Below the pieces are notes generated by a model. That model saw only the letters and a program-made list of their open reading frames with translations. It did not search any database and was not told where the DNA came from. 64,000 bases of DNA. Source: Kumtagia sp963839725. GTDB lineage: Bacteria; Pseudomonadota; Alphaproteobacteria; Rhizobiales; Rhizobiaceae. The DNA lies in assembly GCA_963839725.1 (NCBI GenBank), contig CAWIWT010000001.1, forward strand, positions 124,001 to 188,000, in the 5' to 3' direction. This document shows positions 7,704 to 17,960 of this stretch, one piece after another. Each line of letters opens with the position of its first letter. Position 1 is the first letter of the stretch. The translations under genes were made by a program, and so were the position numbers.

Positions 7704-9010
7704 ATGAACTTGAGAACGCTCATCCTGGGCGCTAGTGCCAGCATCCTGGCCTTCGCCGCACACGCCGAATCCATCACCATCGCCACCGTCAACAATGGCG
7801 ATATGGTCCGCATGCAGAAGCTGACGGACGATTTCACCGCCAAGAACCCCGACATCCAGCTCGAATGGGTCACGCTCGAAGAGAACGTGCTGCGCGAGCG
7901 CGTCACCACCGACATCGCCACCAAGGGCGGCCAGTACGACGTCATGACCATCGGCACCTACGAGGTTCCGATCTGGGCCAAGCAGAACTGGCTGCTGCCG
8001 CTCGACAAGCTCGGCGACGACTACGACGTGGCCGACATCATCCCGGCGATCGCCGGCGGCCTGTCGGTCGACGGCAAGCTCTATGCCGCGCCGTTCTACG
8101 GCGAAAGCTCCTTCATCATGTACCGCAAGGACCTGATGGAGAAGGCAGGGCTGACCATGCCCGACGCGCCGACCTGGGAATTCATCGGCGAAGCCGCGCG
8201 CAAGATGACCGACCGCGCCGCCGACATCAACGGATGTGCCTGCGCGGCAAGGCCGGCTGGGGCGAAAACATGGCGTTCCTAACCGCCACGTCGAACTCCT
8301 TCGGCGCGCGCTGGTTCGACGAGACCTGGAAGCCGCAGTTCGACCAGCCGGAATGGAAGGCGACGCTCGACTTCTACGTCAAGCTGATGAACGACGCCGG
8401 TCCGTCGGGCGCTTCGTCCAACGGCTTCAACGAGAACCTCGCGCTGTTCCAGCAGGGCAAGTGCGGCATGTGGATCGACGCGACGGTCGCGGCGTCCTTC
8501 GTGTCCAACCCGAAGGACAGCACCGTCGCCGACAAGGTCGGTTATGCGCTCGCGCCGGACAACGGCCTCGGCAAGCGCGGCAACTGGTTGTGGGCATGGT
8601 CGCTCGGCATTCCGGCCGGCACGCAGAAGGCCGACGCCGCCCAGAAATTCGTGTCGTGGGCGACCAGCAAGGCCTATCTCGAACTCGTCGCCTCGAAGGA
8701 AGGCTGGGCCAACGTTCCGCCCGGAACGCGCACCTCGCTCTACAAGAACCCCGAGTACCAGAAGGCCGCACCCTTCGCCAAGATGACGCTGGATTCGATC
8801 AACGCCGCCGATCCGACCAAGCCGACCGTCAAGCCGGTGCCTTATGTCGGCGTGCAGTTCGTCGCCATCCCCGAATTCCAGGGTCTTGGCACGACCGTCG
8901 GCCAGCTGTTCTCGGCCGCTCTCGCCGGCCAGATGTCGGTCGACGACGCACTCGCCCAGGCGCAGTCGGTCGCGACCCGCGAAATGACCAGGGCCGGCTA
9001 CATCAAATAA
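7704..9010 (+). pseudogene. smoE: Polyol ABC transporter binding protein SmoE-like, one-base deletion near 8233
   Basis: Periplasmic receptor for sorbitol, mannitol or related polyols. It starts at ATG 7704 (GGGAGGA at 7691-7697) with a clear signal peptide (MNLRTLILGASASILAFAAHA). The frame is lost between 8233 and 8234: the first part ends RAADING and the second resumes MCLRGKAGWGENMAFLTATS, exactly as family members continue, down to TAA 9010. Adding one base (GGC for GG) restores about 435 residues, the normal length. Both halves are otherwise intact, so a sequence error is likely. Permease genes follow after a repeat. Confidence 0.88.
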
Positions 9011-9113
9011 GGCATCCTCCCGGTGCCTTGGCCGTCCGGTTCCCAGTCCGGGCGGCCACTTTGTCCGGATTGTGCTTCTGATGCCGGGCTCATTCGGCCA
9101 AGCGGGGGACTGA

Positions 9114-9264
9114 CCCCCTCTCCGCCTCGCTGCGCTCGGCACCTCTCCCCCGCTACGCAGGGGCGAGGAACCACTGCCGCGATGGCAGCGCCCTTCCTCC
9201 AGCCTGGGTTCCTCGCCCCCATAAAATGGGGAGAGGTGCCGAGCGCAGCGAGGCGGAGAGGGGG
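9114..9264. repeat. Palindromic repeat, 37-bp perfect inverted arms
   Basis: Arms 9114-9150 and 9228-9264 are perfect reverse complements (CCCCCTCTCCGCCTCGCTGC and onward), with the related GCAGGGGCGAGGAACC/GGTTCCTCGCCCCC pair inside. It fills the gap between smoE and smoF. The same arm sequence occurs at 25652-25693 and a variant at 40051-40215. Confidence 0.85.
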
Positions 9265-9355
9265 AAGAACACATCGCCAGGTGCGGATAAGCTCGGACAC
9301 GCGAAGCGCCGCCAAGAGACCAAGACCGAACGATCGATAGATCAGGGAGGAAACC

Positions 9356-10237
9356 ATGGCCACTCGACAGACACGCACACTCGCGCGCTTCATGATGGCG
9401 CCGGCGGTTCTCCTGCTTCTTGTCTGGATGATCGTGCCGCTGGCGATGACGCTGTGGTTCTCGTTCCAGAACTACAATCTGCTGACGCCGCCTCTGCCGG
9501 GCGCCAGCACCTTCACGGGCTGGTTCAACTACGTGTATTTCTACACCGATCCGGCCTTTTTCCATTCGATCTGGAACACGCTGCGCCTCGTCGTCGGCGT
9601 GCTCATCATCACGGTCGTCGGCGGCATCGCGCTGGCGCTCCTGATCGACCAGCCGATCTTCGGCCAGGGCATCGTGCGCATCCTCGTCATCTCGCCCTTC
9701 TTCGTCATGCCGCCGGTGGCCGCACTGGTGTGGAAGAACATGATCATGCATCCGGGCTACGGCGTCTTCGCTGACATCGCCCGCTTCTTCGGCGCGCAGC
9801 CGGTCGACTGGTTCGCACAATGGCCGCTGTTTTCGATCATCATCATCGTCGCCTGGCAGTGGCTGCCCTTCGCGACGCTGATCCTGCTCACCTCGCTGCA
9901 GTCGCTCGACAGCGAGCAGAAGGAGGCGGCCGAGATGGACGGCGCCGGCTTCCTCAGCCAGTTCCGCTACCTGATCCTGCCACATCTGTCGCGCGCGATC
10001 ACGGTGGTGATCCTGATCCAGACCATCTTCCTGCTCGGCGTCTACGCGGAGATTCTCGTCACAACCAATGGCGGGCCGGGCTACGCTTCGACCAATTTGC
10101 CGTTCCTGATCTACAAGACGGCGCGACTTTCGTTCGACGCCGGCGGGGCCGCGGCGGGCGGCGTGATCGCCGTCATCCTCGCCAACATCATCGCCTTCTT
10201 CCTGATGCGCGCCGTCGGCAAGAACTTGGACAAGTAG
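9356..10237 (+). CDS. smoF: Polyol ABC transporter permease SmoF-like
   Basis: Inner-membrane permease of the MalF class for sorbitol/mannitol uptake. The 293-residue protein has six predicted membrane segments, the first at residues about 12-33, and the coupling-helix motif EAAEMDGAG at about residue 195 that contacts the ATPase. ATG 9356 follows AGGGAGGA. It is followed after nine bases by smoG. Family identity is clear; exact substrate is inferred from the mannitol dehydrogenase and kinase genes downstream. Confidence 0.9.
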   Translation: MATRQTRTLARFMMAPAVLLLLVWMIVPLAMTLWFSFQNYNLLTPPLPGASTFTGWFNYVYFYTDPAFFHSIWNTLRLVVGVLIITVVGGIALALLIDQPIFGQGIVRILVISPFFVMPPVAALVWKNMIMHPGYGVFADIARFFGAQPVDWFAQWPLFSIIIIVAWQWLPFATLILLTSLQSLDSEQKEAAEMDGAGFLSQFRYLILPHLSRAITVVILIQTIFLLGVYAEILVTTNGGPGYASTNLPFLIYKTARLSFDAGGAAAGGVIAVILANIIAFFLMRAVGKNLDK

Positions 10238-10246
10238 GAGATCATC

Positions 10247-11071
10247 ATGGCACGCGCAGTCTCGACGCAGACGAAGGTCGGATGGACGATCGCCGCCTGG
10301 GCGGTGGCCCTGTTCATCTTCTTCCCGATCCTCTACACCATCATCACGTCAATCAAGACCGAGCCGGAGGCGATCGCCGGCTTCAACCTGATCCCGTCCT
10401 TCACCTTCGAGAACTATGTCGAGGTGCAGACGCAGCGCGACTACTTCAAGCCGTTCATGAACTCCGTGATCATCGCCGTCGGCGCAACCCTCATCGGCAC
10501 GATGATCGCCATACCCGCGGCGTGGTCGATGGCGTTTGCGCCGGCGAAGCGAACCAAGGACATCCTGATGTGGATGCTGTCGACGAAGATGATGCCGGCC
10601 GCCGCGGTGCTGGTGCCGATCTATTTCATCTTCCTCAGGGCGGGCATGCTCGACTCCCGCATCGGCATCACCTTGATGCTGATGCTGATCGACCTGCCGA
10701 TCGTGGTCTGGATGCTCTACACCTATTTCCGCGAGATACCGGGCGAGATCCTCGAGGCGGCGCGCATGGACGGCGCCTCGCTGTGGAACGAGATCATCTA
10801 TGTGCTGACGCCGATGGCTGTGCCCGGCATCGCGTCCACCATGCTCTTGAACATCATTCTCGCCTGGAACGAGGCGTTCTGGACCATCCAGTTGACGACC
10901 ACCAACGCCGCGCCGCTGACGGCCTTCATCGCCACCTTCTCAAGCCCGCAAGGGTTGTTCTGGGCAAAGCTGTCGGCGGCCTCGACGCTGGCGATCGCGC
11001 CGATCCTGATCATGGGCTGGTTCAGCCAGAAGCAACTGGTGCGCGGCCTGACATTCGGCGCGGTGAAGTAG
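10247..11071 (+). CDS. smoG: Polyol ABC transporter permease SmoG-like
   Basis: Second permease (MalG class) of the polyol importer. The 274-residue product has six membrane segments and the EAARMDGAS coupling motif around residue 170. ATG 10247 is preceded by AGGAGATC. It pairs with the upstream permease and the ATPase gene 115 bases downstream; the gap holds a hairpin repeat. Confidence 0.9.
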   Translation: MARAVSTQTKVGWTIAAWAVALFIFFPILYTIITSIKTEPEAIAGFNLIPSFTFENYVEVQTQRDYFKPFMNSVIIAVGATLIGTMIAIPAAWSMAFAPAKRTKDILMWMLSTKMMPAAAVLVPIYFIFLRAGMLDSRIGITLMLMLIDLPIVVWMLYTYFREIPGEILEAARMDGASLWNEIIYVLTPMAVPGIASTMLLNIILAWNEAFWTIQLTTTNAAPLTAFIATFSSPQGLFWAKLSAASTLAIAPILIMGWFSQKQLVRGLTFGAVK

Positions 11072-11082
11072 AAATAGGAGTC

Positions 11083-11161
11083 GGGGACAGTTTACTTTTT
11101 TCCGCCTGCGCCAGCTAGGAAGCCTCGCGGCCTGATTGCGGAAAGAAGGTAAACTGTCCCC
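11083..11161. repeat. Hairpin repeat with GGGGACAGTTTAC arms
   Basis: GGGGACAGTTTAC at 11083-11095 is matched by GTAAACTGTCCCC at 11149-11161, and TTTTTTCCGC by GCGGAAAGAA. The arms form a REP-like stem between smoG and smoK. It may stabilise or attenuate the operon mRNA; that is not shown. Confidence 0.7.
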
Positions 11162-11186
11162 TGCACGAAATCTCCGGGAGGAAACC

Positions 11187-12188
<1,002 letters not shown>

Positions 12189-12200
12189 GGATCGCGCTTC

Positions 12201-12219
12201 CTCCCCCCGGCGGGGGGAG
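12201..12219 (+). terminator. GC-rich hairpin after smoK
   Basis: CTCCCCCC and GGGGGGAG form an 8-bp stem with a three-base loop, 12 bases after the smoK stop. No T-run follows, so termination would be weak or factor-dependent. Confidence 0.4.
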
Positions 12220-12353
12220 ACATGCCCGGCAACGTGTTGCCGCCCCATTTGTCGGTCCTTTGCACACCTTCTGCCTGACCGGAGAAGGGAAGGGCAGCGT
12301 CGCGCCGTTGTGGACGGTGATCGGCGTTAGATCATGAAGAGGCGTATTATCGC

Positions 12354-13833
12354 ATGACCACCAAACTCTCCTCCGCCAATCTGGCCTCGCTTCCTTCCAA
12401 GGTCACCCGCCCGAACTACGATCAGTCAGGTCTCAAGGCTGGCATCCTGCATTTCGGCGTGGGCAACTTCCATCGTTCGCACCAGGCGATCTATCTCGAT
12501 GACCTGTTCAATCTGGGTCTCGACCATGACTGGGCGCTGGTAGGCGCGCGGCGTGTTCGAAGGCGAGAAGAAGGGCCGCGACATCCTGAAGGCCCAGGAC
12601 TGGCTGACAACGGTTGTCGAGCAGGACACCGGCCATATGGAAGCTCGCGTCACCGCCGCGATGATCGACTTCCTCGTGCCGGGTGACACCGCTGCTGTGG
12701 TGACGAAGCTCGCCGATCCGGCGATTCGAATCGTCTCCATGACGATTACCGAGGGCGGCTATTTCATCGATGCGGCGACCGGCAAGTTCAATCCGGCGCA
12801 TCCGGCGATCGCCGCCGACGCTGCCCATCCGGACAACCCCAAAACGGTATTCGGCTTGATCCTGGCGGGCCTCAAGCGTCGCAAGGCCGAAGGCATGGCA
12901 CCCTTCACCATCATGTCTTGCGACAACATTCCCCATAACGGCCACGTGACCGCCGATGCGGTCCGCGGGCTGGCGCGGCTTTCCGATCCGGCCTTCGCAA
13001 CCTGGGTGCAGGACAACGTCGCTTTTCCGAGCGGCATGGTCGACCGCATCACGCCGGCCACGACCGATCGCGAGCGCGATATTCTCAAGCACGATTTCGG
13101 TGTCGAAGACGGCTGGCCTGTCTTTTGCGAACCGTTCAAGCAATGGGTGCTCGAGGACAACTTCCCGCTCGGCCGCCCGGCTCTCGAAAAGGTCGGCGTG
13201 CAATTCGTCGAGGACGTTTCGCCCTTCGAACTGATGAAGATCCGCATCCTCAATGGCGGCCACGCGACCATCGCCTATCCTGCCGGGTTGATGGACATCC
13301 ACTTCGTCCATGAGGCGATGGAGAACGATCTGGTGCGCGGCTTCCTGTCGAAGCTGGAGCGCACCGAGATCATCCCGACCGTGCCACCGGTTCCGGCGAC
13401 GGACCTTGGCGACTATTTCACGCTGATCGACAAGCGGTTCTCCAATCCCAAGATCGGCGACACCATCCGCCGTCTCTGCCTTGACGGCTCCAACCGCCAG
13501 CCGAAATTCATCATCCCGACCATTGCCGACCGCCTCAAGACCGGAGGCGATGTGACCGGGCTCGCGCTGGAATCCGCGCTGTGGTGCCGGTACTGCTTCG
13601 GCACCACCGACTCCGGCGCGGTGATCGAACCCAACGATCCGGGCTGGGATCGCCTGGTGGAGACCTCGAAAAAGGCCAAGACCGATCCGTCCGCGTGGCT
13701 GGCCATGGAGGACATCTACGGCGCGGTCGGTAAATCGCCGGCCTTCGGCGAACGCTTCGCCCATGCGCTCGCCGCGCTGTGGAAGGACGGCACTGCGAAG
13801 ACGCTGCAGCGGTATATCGACGGCAAGCTGTGA
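12354..13833 (+). pseudogene. mtlK: Mannitol 2-dehydrogenase MtlK-like, one-base insertion near 12549
   Basis: Long-chain polyol dehydrogenase that oxidises mannitol (or arabitol) to the ketose with NAD. The start ATG 12354 gives MTTKLSSANLASLPSKV and the nucleotide-binding GVGNFHRSHQA. One extra C at about 12549 breaks the frame after WALVGA; it resumes GVFEGEKKGRDILKAQDW. Removing one base gives about 492 residues, the family length. The catalytic motif K-IRILNGGH is intact near 13240-13262. As both parts are undamaged, a base-calling error is as likely as real loss. Ketose product could be phosphorylated by the FGGY kinase downstream. Confidence 0.88.
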
Positions 13834-13882
13834 GGGTTGGTCGAGGTGTCTGAGGAGCTACCCGGATGACACCTTGCCTAGA

Positions 13883-14042
13883 CACCCCCCTCTGCCCTGC
13901 CGGACATCTCCCCCTCAAGGGGGGAGATCAAGCGCGGGGGACGCGCCGCTTTTCCCGCAATGTTGAGAGATTTCCGGCGAAGGGGACGCTGCTGATCTCC
14001 CCCCTTGAGGGGGAGATGTCCGGCAGGACAGAGGGGGGTGCG
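13883..14042. repeat. Palindromic repeat of the CTGCCGGACATCTCCCC type
   Basis: Left arm 13883-13930 and right arm 13992-14042 are near reverse complements (CCTGCCGGACATCTCCCC against GGGGAGATGTCCGGCAGG). The same family is at 36160-36213 (one arm), 44612-44770 and 56930-57090. It fills most of the 344-base gap before the SDR gene. Confidence 0.85.
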
Positions 14043-14176
14043 AAGCAGCACTTTGCCCTGGTTTCGATCAAATGCAGCCTGCCTTGCGCCAAGGCGCTAA
14101 AAGCACCAATCACACCTTCCGCAAATCCTTCCGCCGACATAGCCTCGCGCCCATTTGCAACCAGCGGGAGGAATTG

Positions 14177-14968
14177 ATGGATCTTGGGTTGAAGGGAAAA
14201 GTCGCCGCGATCACCGGCGGCAGCATCGGCATCGGTCTCGGCGTTGCCGAAGCCTTTGCACGCGAGGGCGCCGATCTGGTGCTAGCCGCCAGGCAGGAAG
14301 ACCGCCTCGCTACCGAGGCGAAACGTATCGCCGAGAAGTATGGCGTAACCGCCGTACCGGTCGGCTGCGACGTCGGCACCGTCGAGGGCGCCGACAAGTT
14401 CGTGGCGGCGGCGCGAAAGCATTTCGGCGGGGCCGATATCCTGATCAACAATGCCGGCACCGGCTCCAACGAGACAATCATGGAGGCGACGGACGACAAA
14501 TGGCAGTCCTATTGGGAATTGCATGTCATGGCCGCCGTGCGGCTGGCGCGCGGTTTCGTGCCGATGATGAAGGACCGCGGCGGCGGCGCTATCCTGCATA
14601 ATGCTTCGATCTGCGCCACGCAGCCGCTCTGGTACGAGCCGATCTACAACGTCACCAAGGCGGCGCTGCTGATGTTCTCGAAAAACCTCGCTAATGAGGT
14701 CATCAAGGACAACATCCGCGTCAACACCATCAATCCGGGCCTGATCCGTACGCCGGACTGGGTCAACACGGCAAAGAAGCTTACGGCCGATTCCGGTGGG
14801 GACTGGCAAGGCTACCTGCAGTCCGTCGCCGACGAATACGCGCCGATCAAACGCTTCGGCACGGTCGAGGAACTGGCGGATTTCTTCGTATTCCTCTGCT
14901 CCGACCGGGCGAGCTACTGCGTAGGCGCGACCTATTATGTCGACGGCGGCATGTTGAAGACGATTTGA
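14177..14968 (+). CDS. SDR-family NAD(P)-dependent oxidoreductase
   Basis: Classical short-chain dehydrogenase of 263 residues. It has the nucleotide motif TGGSIGIG near residue 14, NNAG at about 92, the serine in NASICAT, the YxxxK pair in YNVTK, and a C-terminal YYVDGGML typical of this fold. ATG 14177 is preceded by GGGAGGA. By position it could act on a sugar or polyol, but it does not look like SmoS sorbitol dehydrogenase, which many smo operons carry. Substrate unknown. Confidence 0.88.
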   Translation: MDLGLKGKVAAITGGSIGIGLGVAEAFAREGADLVLAARQEDRLATEAKRIAEKYGVTAVPVGCDVGTVEGADKFVAAARKHFGGADILINNAGTGSNETIMEATDDKWQSYWELHVMAAVRLARGFVPMMKDRGGGAILHNASICATQPLWYEPIYNVTKAALLMFSKNLANEVIKDNIRVNTINPGLIRTPDWVNTAKKLTADSGGDWQGYLQSVADEYAPIKRFGTVEELADFFVFLCSDRASYCVGATYYVDGGMLKTI

Positions 14969-15009
14969 TGCGCAGGAAGGGCGGATATAGCAGCGATCAT
15001 ACACTCCCC

Positions 15010-15385
15010 CGTGTGGGGATCCGAAGGACGGGCGAGACGCGTGGCTCGCCCTGGTTGGTCGGCGCGAAGCGCCGGGGCGGGGGTGCCGATCGAGCCAACC
15101 ACGTCATCCCGGGCAACCGAGCGGAGCGAGGGCAGACCCGGGACCCAGCGACCGGTCTTTTACCTCATCGCGCAAATACGCGAAGATCGCGCCTTCGACG
15201 ATTGTTACGCTGGGTCTCGGCTCTGCGGTCGCTCCGCTCCCTTGGCCGGGATGACGCGGCCGAGATGCCGTTCGCCGGACCGTCAACGCAGATGGCCGAA
15301 TCCGGTCAGTCGCGACACACAATAGCATCGCTTCGCTCAGCCCTTCGACGACCCTCCCCACAAGGGGAGAGGGTAAGGTTGGCCT
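15010..15385. repeat. Mixed repeat region before the HAD gene
   Basis: This 420-base gap has no gene. It contains GTCATCCCGGGCAACCGAGC-type sequence (about 15103-15150), its partial inverted partner at 15208-15253, and at 15345-15378 a CCCTCCCCACAAGGGGAGAGGG stem. The right end (GGGTAAGGTTGG) lies just before the HAD start codon. Confidence 0.65.
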
Positions 15386-15389
15386 GACA

Positions 15390-16084
15390 ATGTCCTTCCT
15401 CGCGCCAAAGCTTGTGATCTTCGACTGCGACGGCGTGCTGGTCGACAGCGAACCGATCTCGATCGACGTACTGATCAAGGTGATTACAGCCGGCGGCGGG
15501 GATGGTCAACGAGGCAGCGGCCTACGAGCGCTTCCTCGGCATGTCGATGCCGAGCGTCGCGGAAATCCTCGACGCCGAATACAGCTTCGCCATGACCGAG
15601 CAGCACCTGTCCGATCTGCGTATCGAACTTCGCAAGCGCTACGCGCTCGAACTGCAGCCGATAGCCGGGCGTAGCCGACGCACTGCGGCGACTGGAGCTT
15701 AAGTACTGCGTCGCTTCTTCGGGGACGCCGGAACGCATCCGCTTGTCACTGCGGATAACCGGCCTGCTGGAATTGCTGGAGCCGAACATATACAGTGCCA
15801 ACATGGTGGAGAGAGGAAAGCCTGCGCCGGACCTGTTTCTGTACGCTGCCCGCATGATGGACGTGCCGCCGTCTGCCTGCATCGTCGTCGAGGACAGTCC
15901 GGCGGGCGTAAGGGCCGCCAAGGAGGCAGGCATGCGGGCCTTTGCATTTGCCGGCGGGTCGCATGCGGAAAAGGCGGGCCTGATGGCTTCGCTTTCGGCG
16001 TTGGGCCCCCATGTCGTGTTTACCGACATGGGCTTGCTGCCCGACCTTATCCGCCATGTGGGATCGCAAGCGAAAGCCGGCTGA
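15390..16084 (+). pseudogene. HAD-superfamily phosphatase in the polyol operon, two one-base insertions
   Basis: Likely sugar-phosphate phosphatase (beta-phosphoglucomutase type). ATG 15390 opens MSFLAPKLVIFDCDGVLVDSEP (motif DCDGV). One extra G in the run 15498-15501 shifts the frame before MVNEAAAYERFLGMSM, and one extra G in 15667-15669 shifts it again before VADALRRLELKYCVASSGTPERI (motif II). The end, ERGKPAPDLFLYAA and VVEDSPAGV, is intact to TGA 16084. Corrected length is about 230 residues. Both indels are in G runs. The stop overlaps the kinase ATG. In S. meliloti a HAD gene also follows mtlK, from memory. Confidence 0.85.
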
Positions 16085-17667
16085 TGCAAGTCAGCGTCTG
16101 CGCCGTCGATGTCGGGACCAGAAGCGCGCGCGCTGGGATATTCGATCTAGACGGTCGCCTGCTTGGACGCAGCGAACACGCTATCAAACTCTACGAGCCG
16201 CGTCTCGGCCACGCCGAGCATAGCTCCGAGGACATCTGGTCAGCCGTGTGCGCTGCCGTGCGCCAGGCGCGCGACATGGCCGGTGTGGCGGCAGAGGCGG
16301 TTGCGGGAATTTGCTTTGATGCGACCTGCTCGCTGGTGGTGCGCGATGCGGCGGGTGCGCCGCTTTCCATTTCCGGGGATGGCGATCCAGGCCGCGACAC
16401 CATCGCGTGGATGGACCACCGTGCCTTCGCTGAAGCAGCCGAATGCACGGCAACCGGCCACACTGTCCTGCAATACGCTGGCGGCGTGATGACGCCGGAA
16501 ATGCAGGTGCCCAAGGCGATGTGGCTGAAACGCCGCCTGCCGGATGTCTGGAGCCGCACCAGCTACCTTTTCGACCTGGCGGATTTCCTCACATGGCGCG
16601 CATCGGGAAACACGGCACGCTCGCGCTGTACGCTTGCTTGCAAATGGTCATACAAGGCCCATGAGCCGCAAGGCTGGCCTGAGGACTTCTTTGCGTCGGT
16701 CGGACTGTCCGATCTGCTCCAGCGCGGTGGGTTGCCCGTGGCGGCTACTCCGGTAGGCTGCGATCTCGGCCCTCTGACGGCGCAGGCGGCGAAAGACCTG
16801 GGGCTGTCGCAATCCTGCCGGGTCGCAACGGGCTTGGTCGATGCTTACGCCGGCGGCCTTGGCGTTTTCGGCGCGGATGCAATTACCGATGCGGGAGCCC
16901 GTGGCGAGGCAGTCCTGATTGCCGGCACGTCGAGTTGCGTGATGACGGTCGGCAGAAAACCCCAGCACTTCAACGGCTTTTGGGGGCCGTATTTCAGCGT
17001 TACGCTGCCTGGCTTCTGGGTAACGGAAGGCGGCCAGTCCGCAACCGGCGCGCTGCTCGACCACCTGATCCGCATTCATGCGGCCGGCGGCGATCCCACA
17101 GCCGAACGCCATCGGACGATTGCGGATCGAGTTCAGGCGCTGCGCAACGAGCATGGCGCGGATTTTGCCGCAAAGCTTCACATCCTGCCGGATTTCCACG
17201 GCAACCGCGCGCCGCTCGCCGATCCCGGTGCAGTTGGCGTGGTGTCCGGCTTGACGCTCGATGCGACCTTCGACGGCCTTTGCCGCCTCTATTGGCGGGC
17301 TTGCGTGGGCATCGCGCTCGGCGTTCGCCATATACTGGATCACATGCGCGAGGCGGGCTGCGCAATCCACACGCTGCATGTCACGGGTGGCCATACACGC
17401 AACCCGTTGCTTATGGAGCTTTATGCCGACGCTACCGCATGCCGGCTGATAGAGCATACGGGCGATGAGGCGGTGCTGCTCGGAACGGCCATCTCGGGGG
17501 CGTCTGGCGCAGGGCTGTTTCCCTCACTGGCGGACGCTTGTGCAGCGATGCGGCAGCAAACCCGAGAGCGCCACGCCAATCCCGTTGCGAAACCGGGCCT
17601 CGACCGCGACTATCGTGTCTTTCTTGAAATGCACCGGCAGAGAAAGGCGCTGGAGGCGATCGGGTAA
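16084..17667 (+). CDS. FGGY-family pentulose kinase (ribulokinase-like)
   Basis: Cytoplasmic kinase that phosphorylates a ketose, here probably the keto-sugar made by the polyol dehydrogenase. The 527-residue protein begins CAVDVGTRSARAGIFD (phosphate 1 loop), has ICFDATCSLVV and IAWMDHRA substrate-side motifs, GTSSCVMTV in the middle and VTGGHTRNPL with DEAVLLGTAISGASGAG at the C-terminal ATP side. It is closest to the five-carbon kinase branch (YDR109C/FGGY) rather than to xylulokinase proper. ATG 16084 overlaps the HAD stop (TGATG). Confidence 0.88.
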   Translation: MQVSVCAVDVGTRSARAGIFDLDGRLLGRSEHAIKLYEPRLGHAEHSSEDIWSAVCAAVRQARDMAGVAAEAVAGICFDATCSLVVRDAAGAPLSISGDGDPGRDTIAWMDHRAFAEAAECTATGHTVLQYAGGVMTPEMQVPKAMWLKRRLPDVWSRTSYLFDLADFLTWRASGNTARSRCTLACKWSYKAHEPQGWPEDFFASVGLSDLLQRGGLPVAATPVGCDLGPLTAQAAKDLGLSQSCRVATGLVDAYAGGLGVFGADAITDAGARGEAVLIAGTSSCVMTVGRKPQHFNGFWGPYFSVTLPGFWVTEGGQSATGALLDHLIRIHAAGGDPTAERHRTIADRVQALRNEHGADFAAKLHILPDFHGNRAPLADPGAVGVVSGLTLDATFDGLCRLYWRACVGIALGVRHILDHMREAGCAIHTLHVTGGHTRNPLLMELYADATACRLIEHTGDEAVLLGTAISGASGAGLFPSLADACAAMRQQTRERHANPVAKPGLDRDYRVFLEMHRQRKALEAIG

Positions 17668-17677
17668 AACGCGCTTA

Positions 17678-17812
17678 CCTCCCCCCAATGGGGAGGGTCG
17701 CCGCGAAGCGGCGGGGTGGGGTGCATAGGTGCACGACAAGCTCACAGACACCCCTCCCGCGCCTCCGGCGCGACCTCCCCCATCGAGGGGGAGGTAAGCG
17801 CGCCACCGCCTC
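17678..17812. repeat. Palindromic repeat (CTTACCTCCCCC type)
   Basis: GCGCTTACCTCCCCCCAATGG at the left is mirrored by the GGGGGAGGTAAGCGCG end at about 17787-17802; between them are GCCGCGAAGCGGCGGGG and CGCGCCTCCGGCGCGACC. It separates the polyol operon from the next transporter. Confidence 0.75.
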
Positions 17813-17960
17813 CGTCAACCCGGCCAGCCTCGGGAGAAAGGGGGTAGGCGCTCCACTTGCAGCCCCAAATGTTTGATGATCTAGTTTGGGTCAATGAGGT
17901 TGGCGGGCGATACGGCTGATCGAGCCGAATTTTCACCGTGGCCAGAACAGGGAAACTTCA

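Noticed and set aside
8279..9985. Open frame of 568 codons on the minus strand opposite smoE/smoF
   Set aside because: It is antisense to clear transporter genes, rich in Arg, His and Asp as expected for a shadow frame in high-GC DNA, and spans a palindromic repeat.
13883..14042. Repeated units with regular spacing, considered as a CRISPR array
   Set aside because: Only two inverted arms per site, no direct repeats with unique spacers, and no cas genes.
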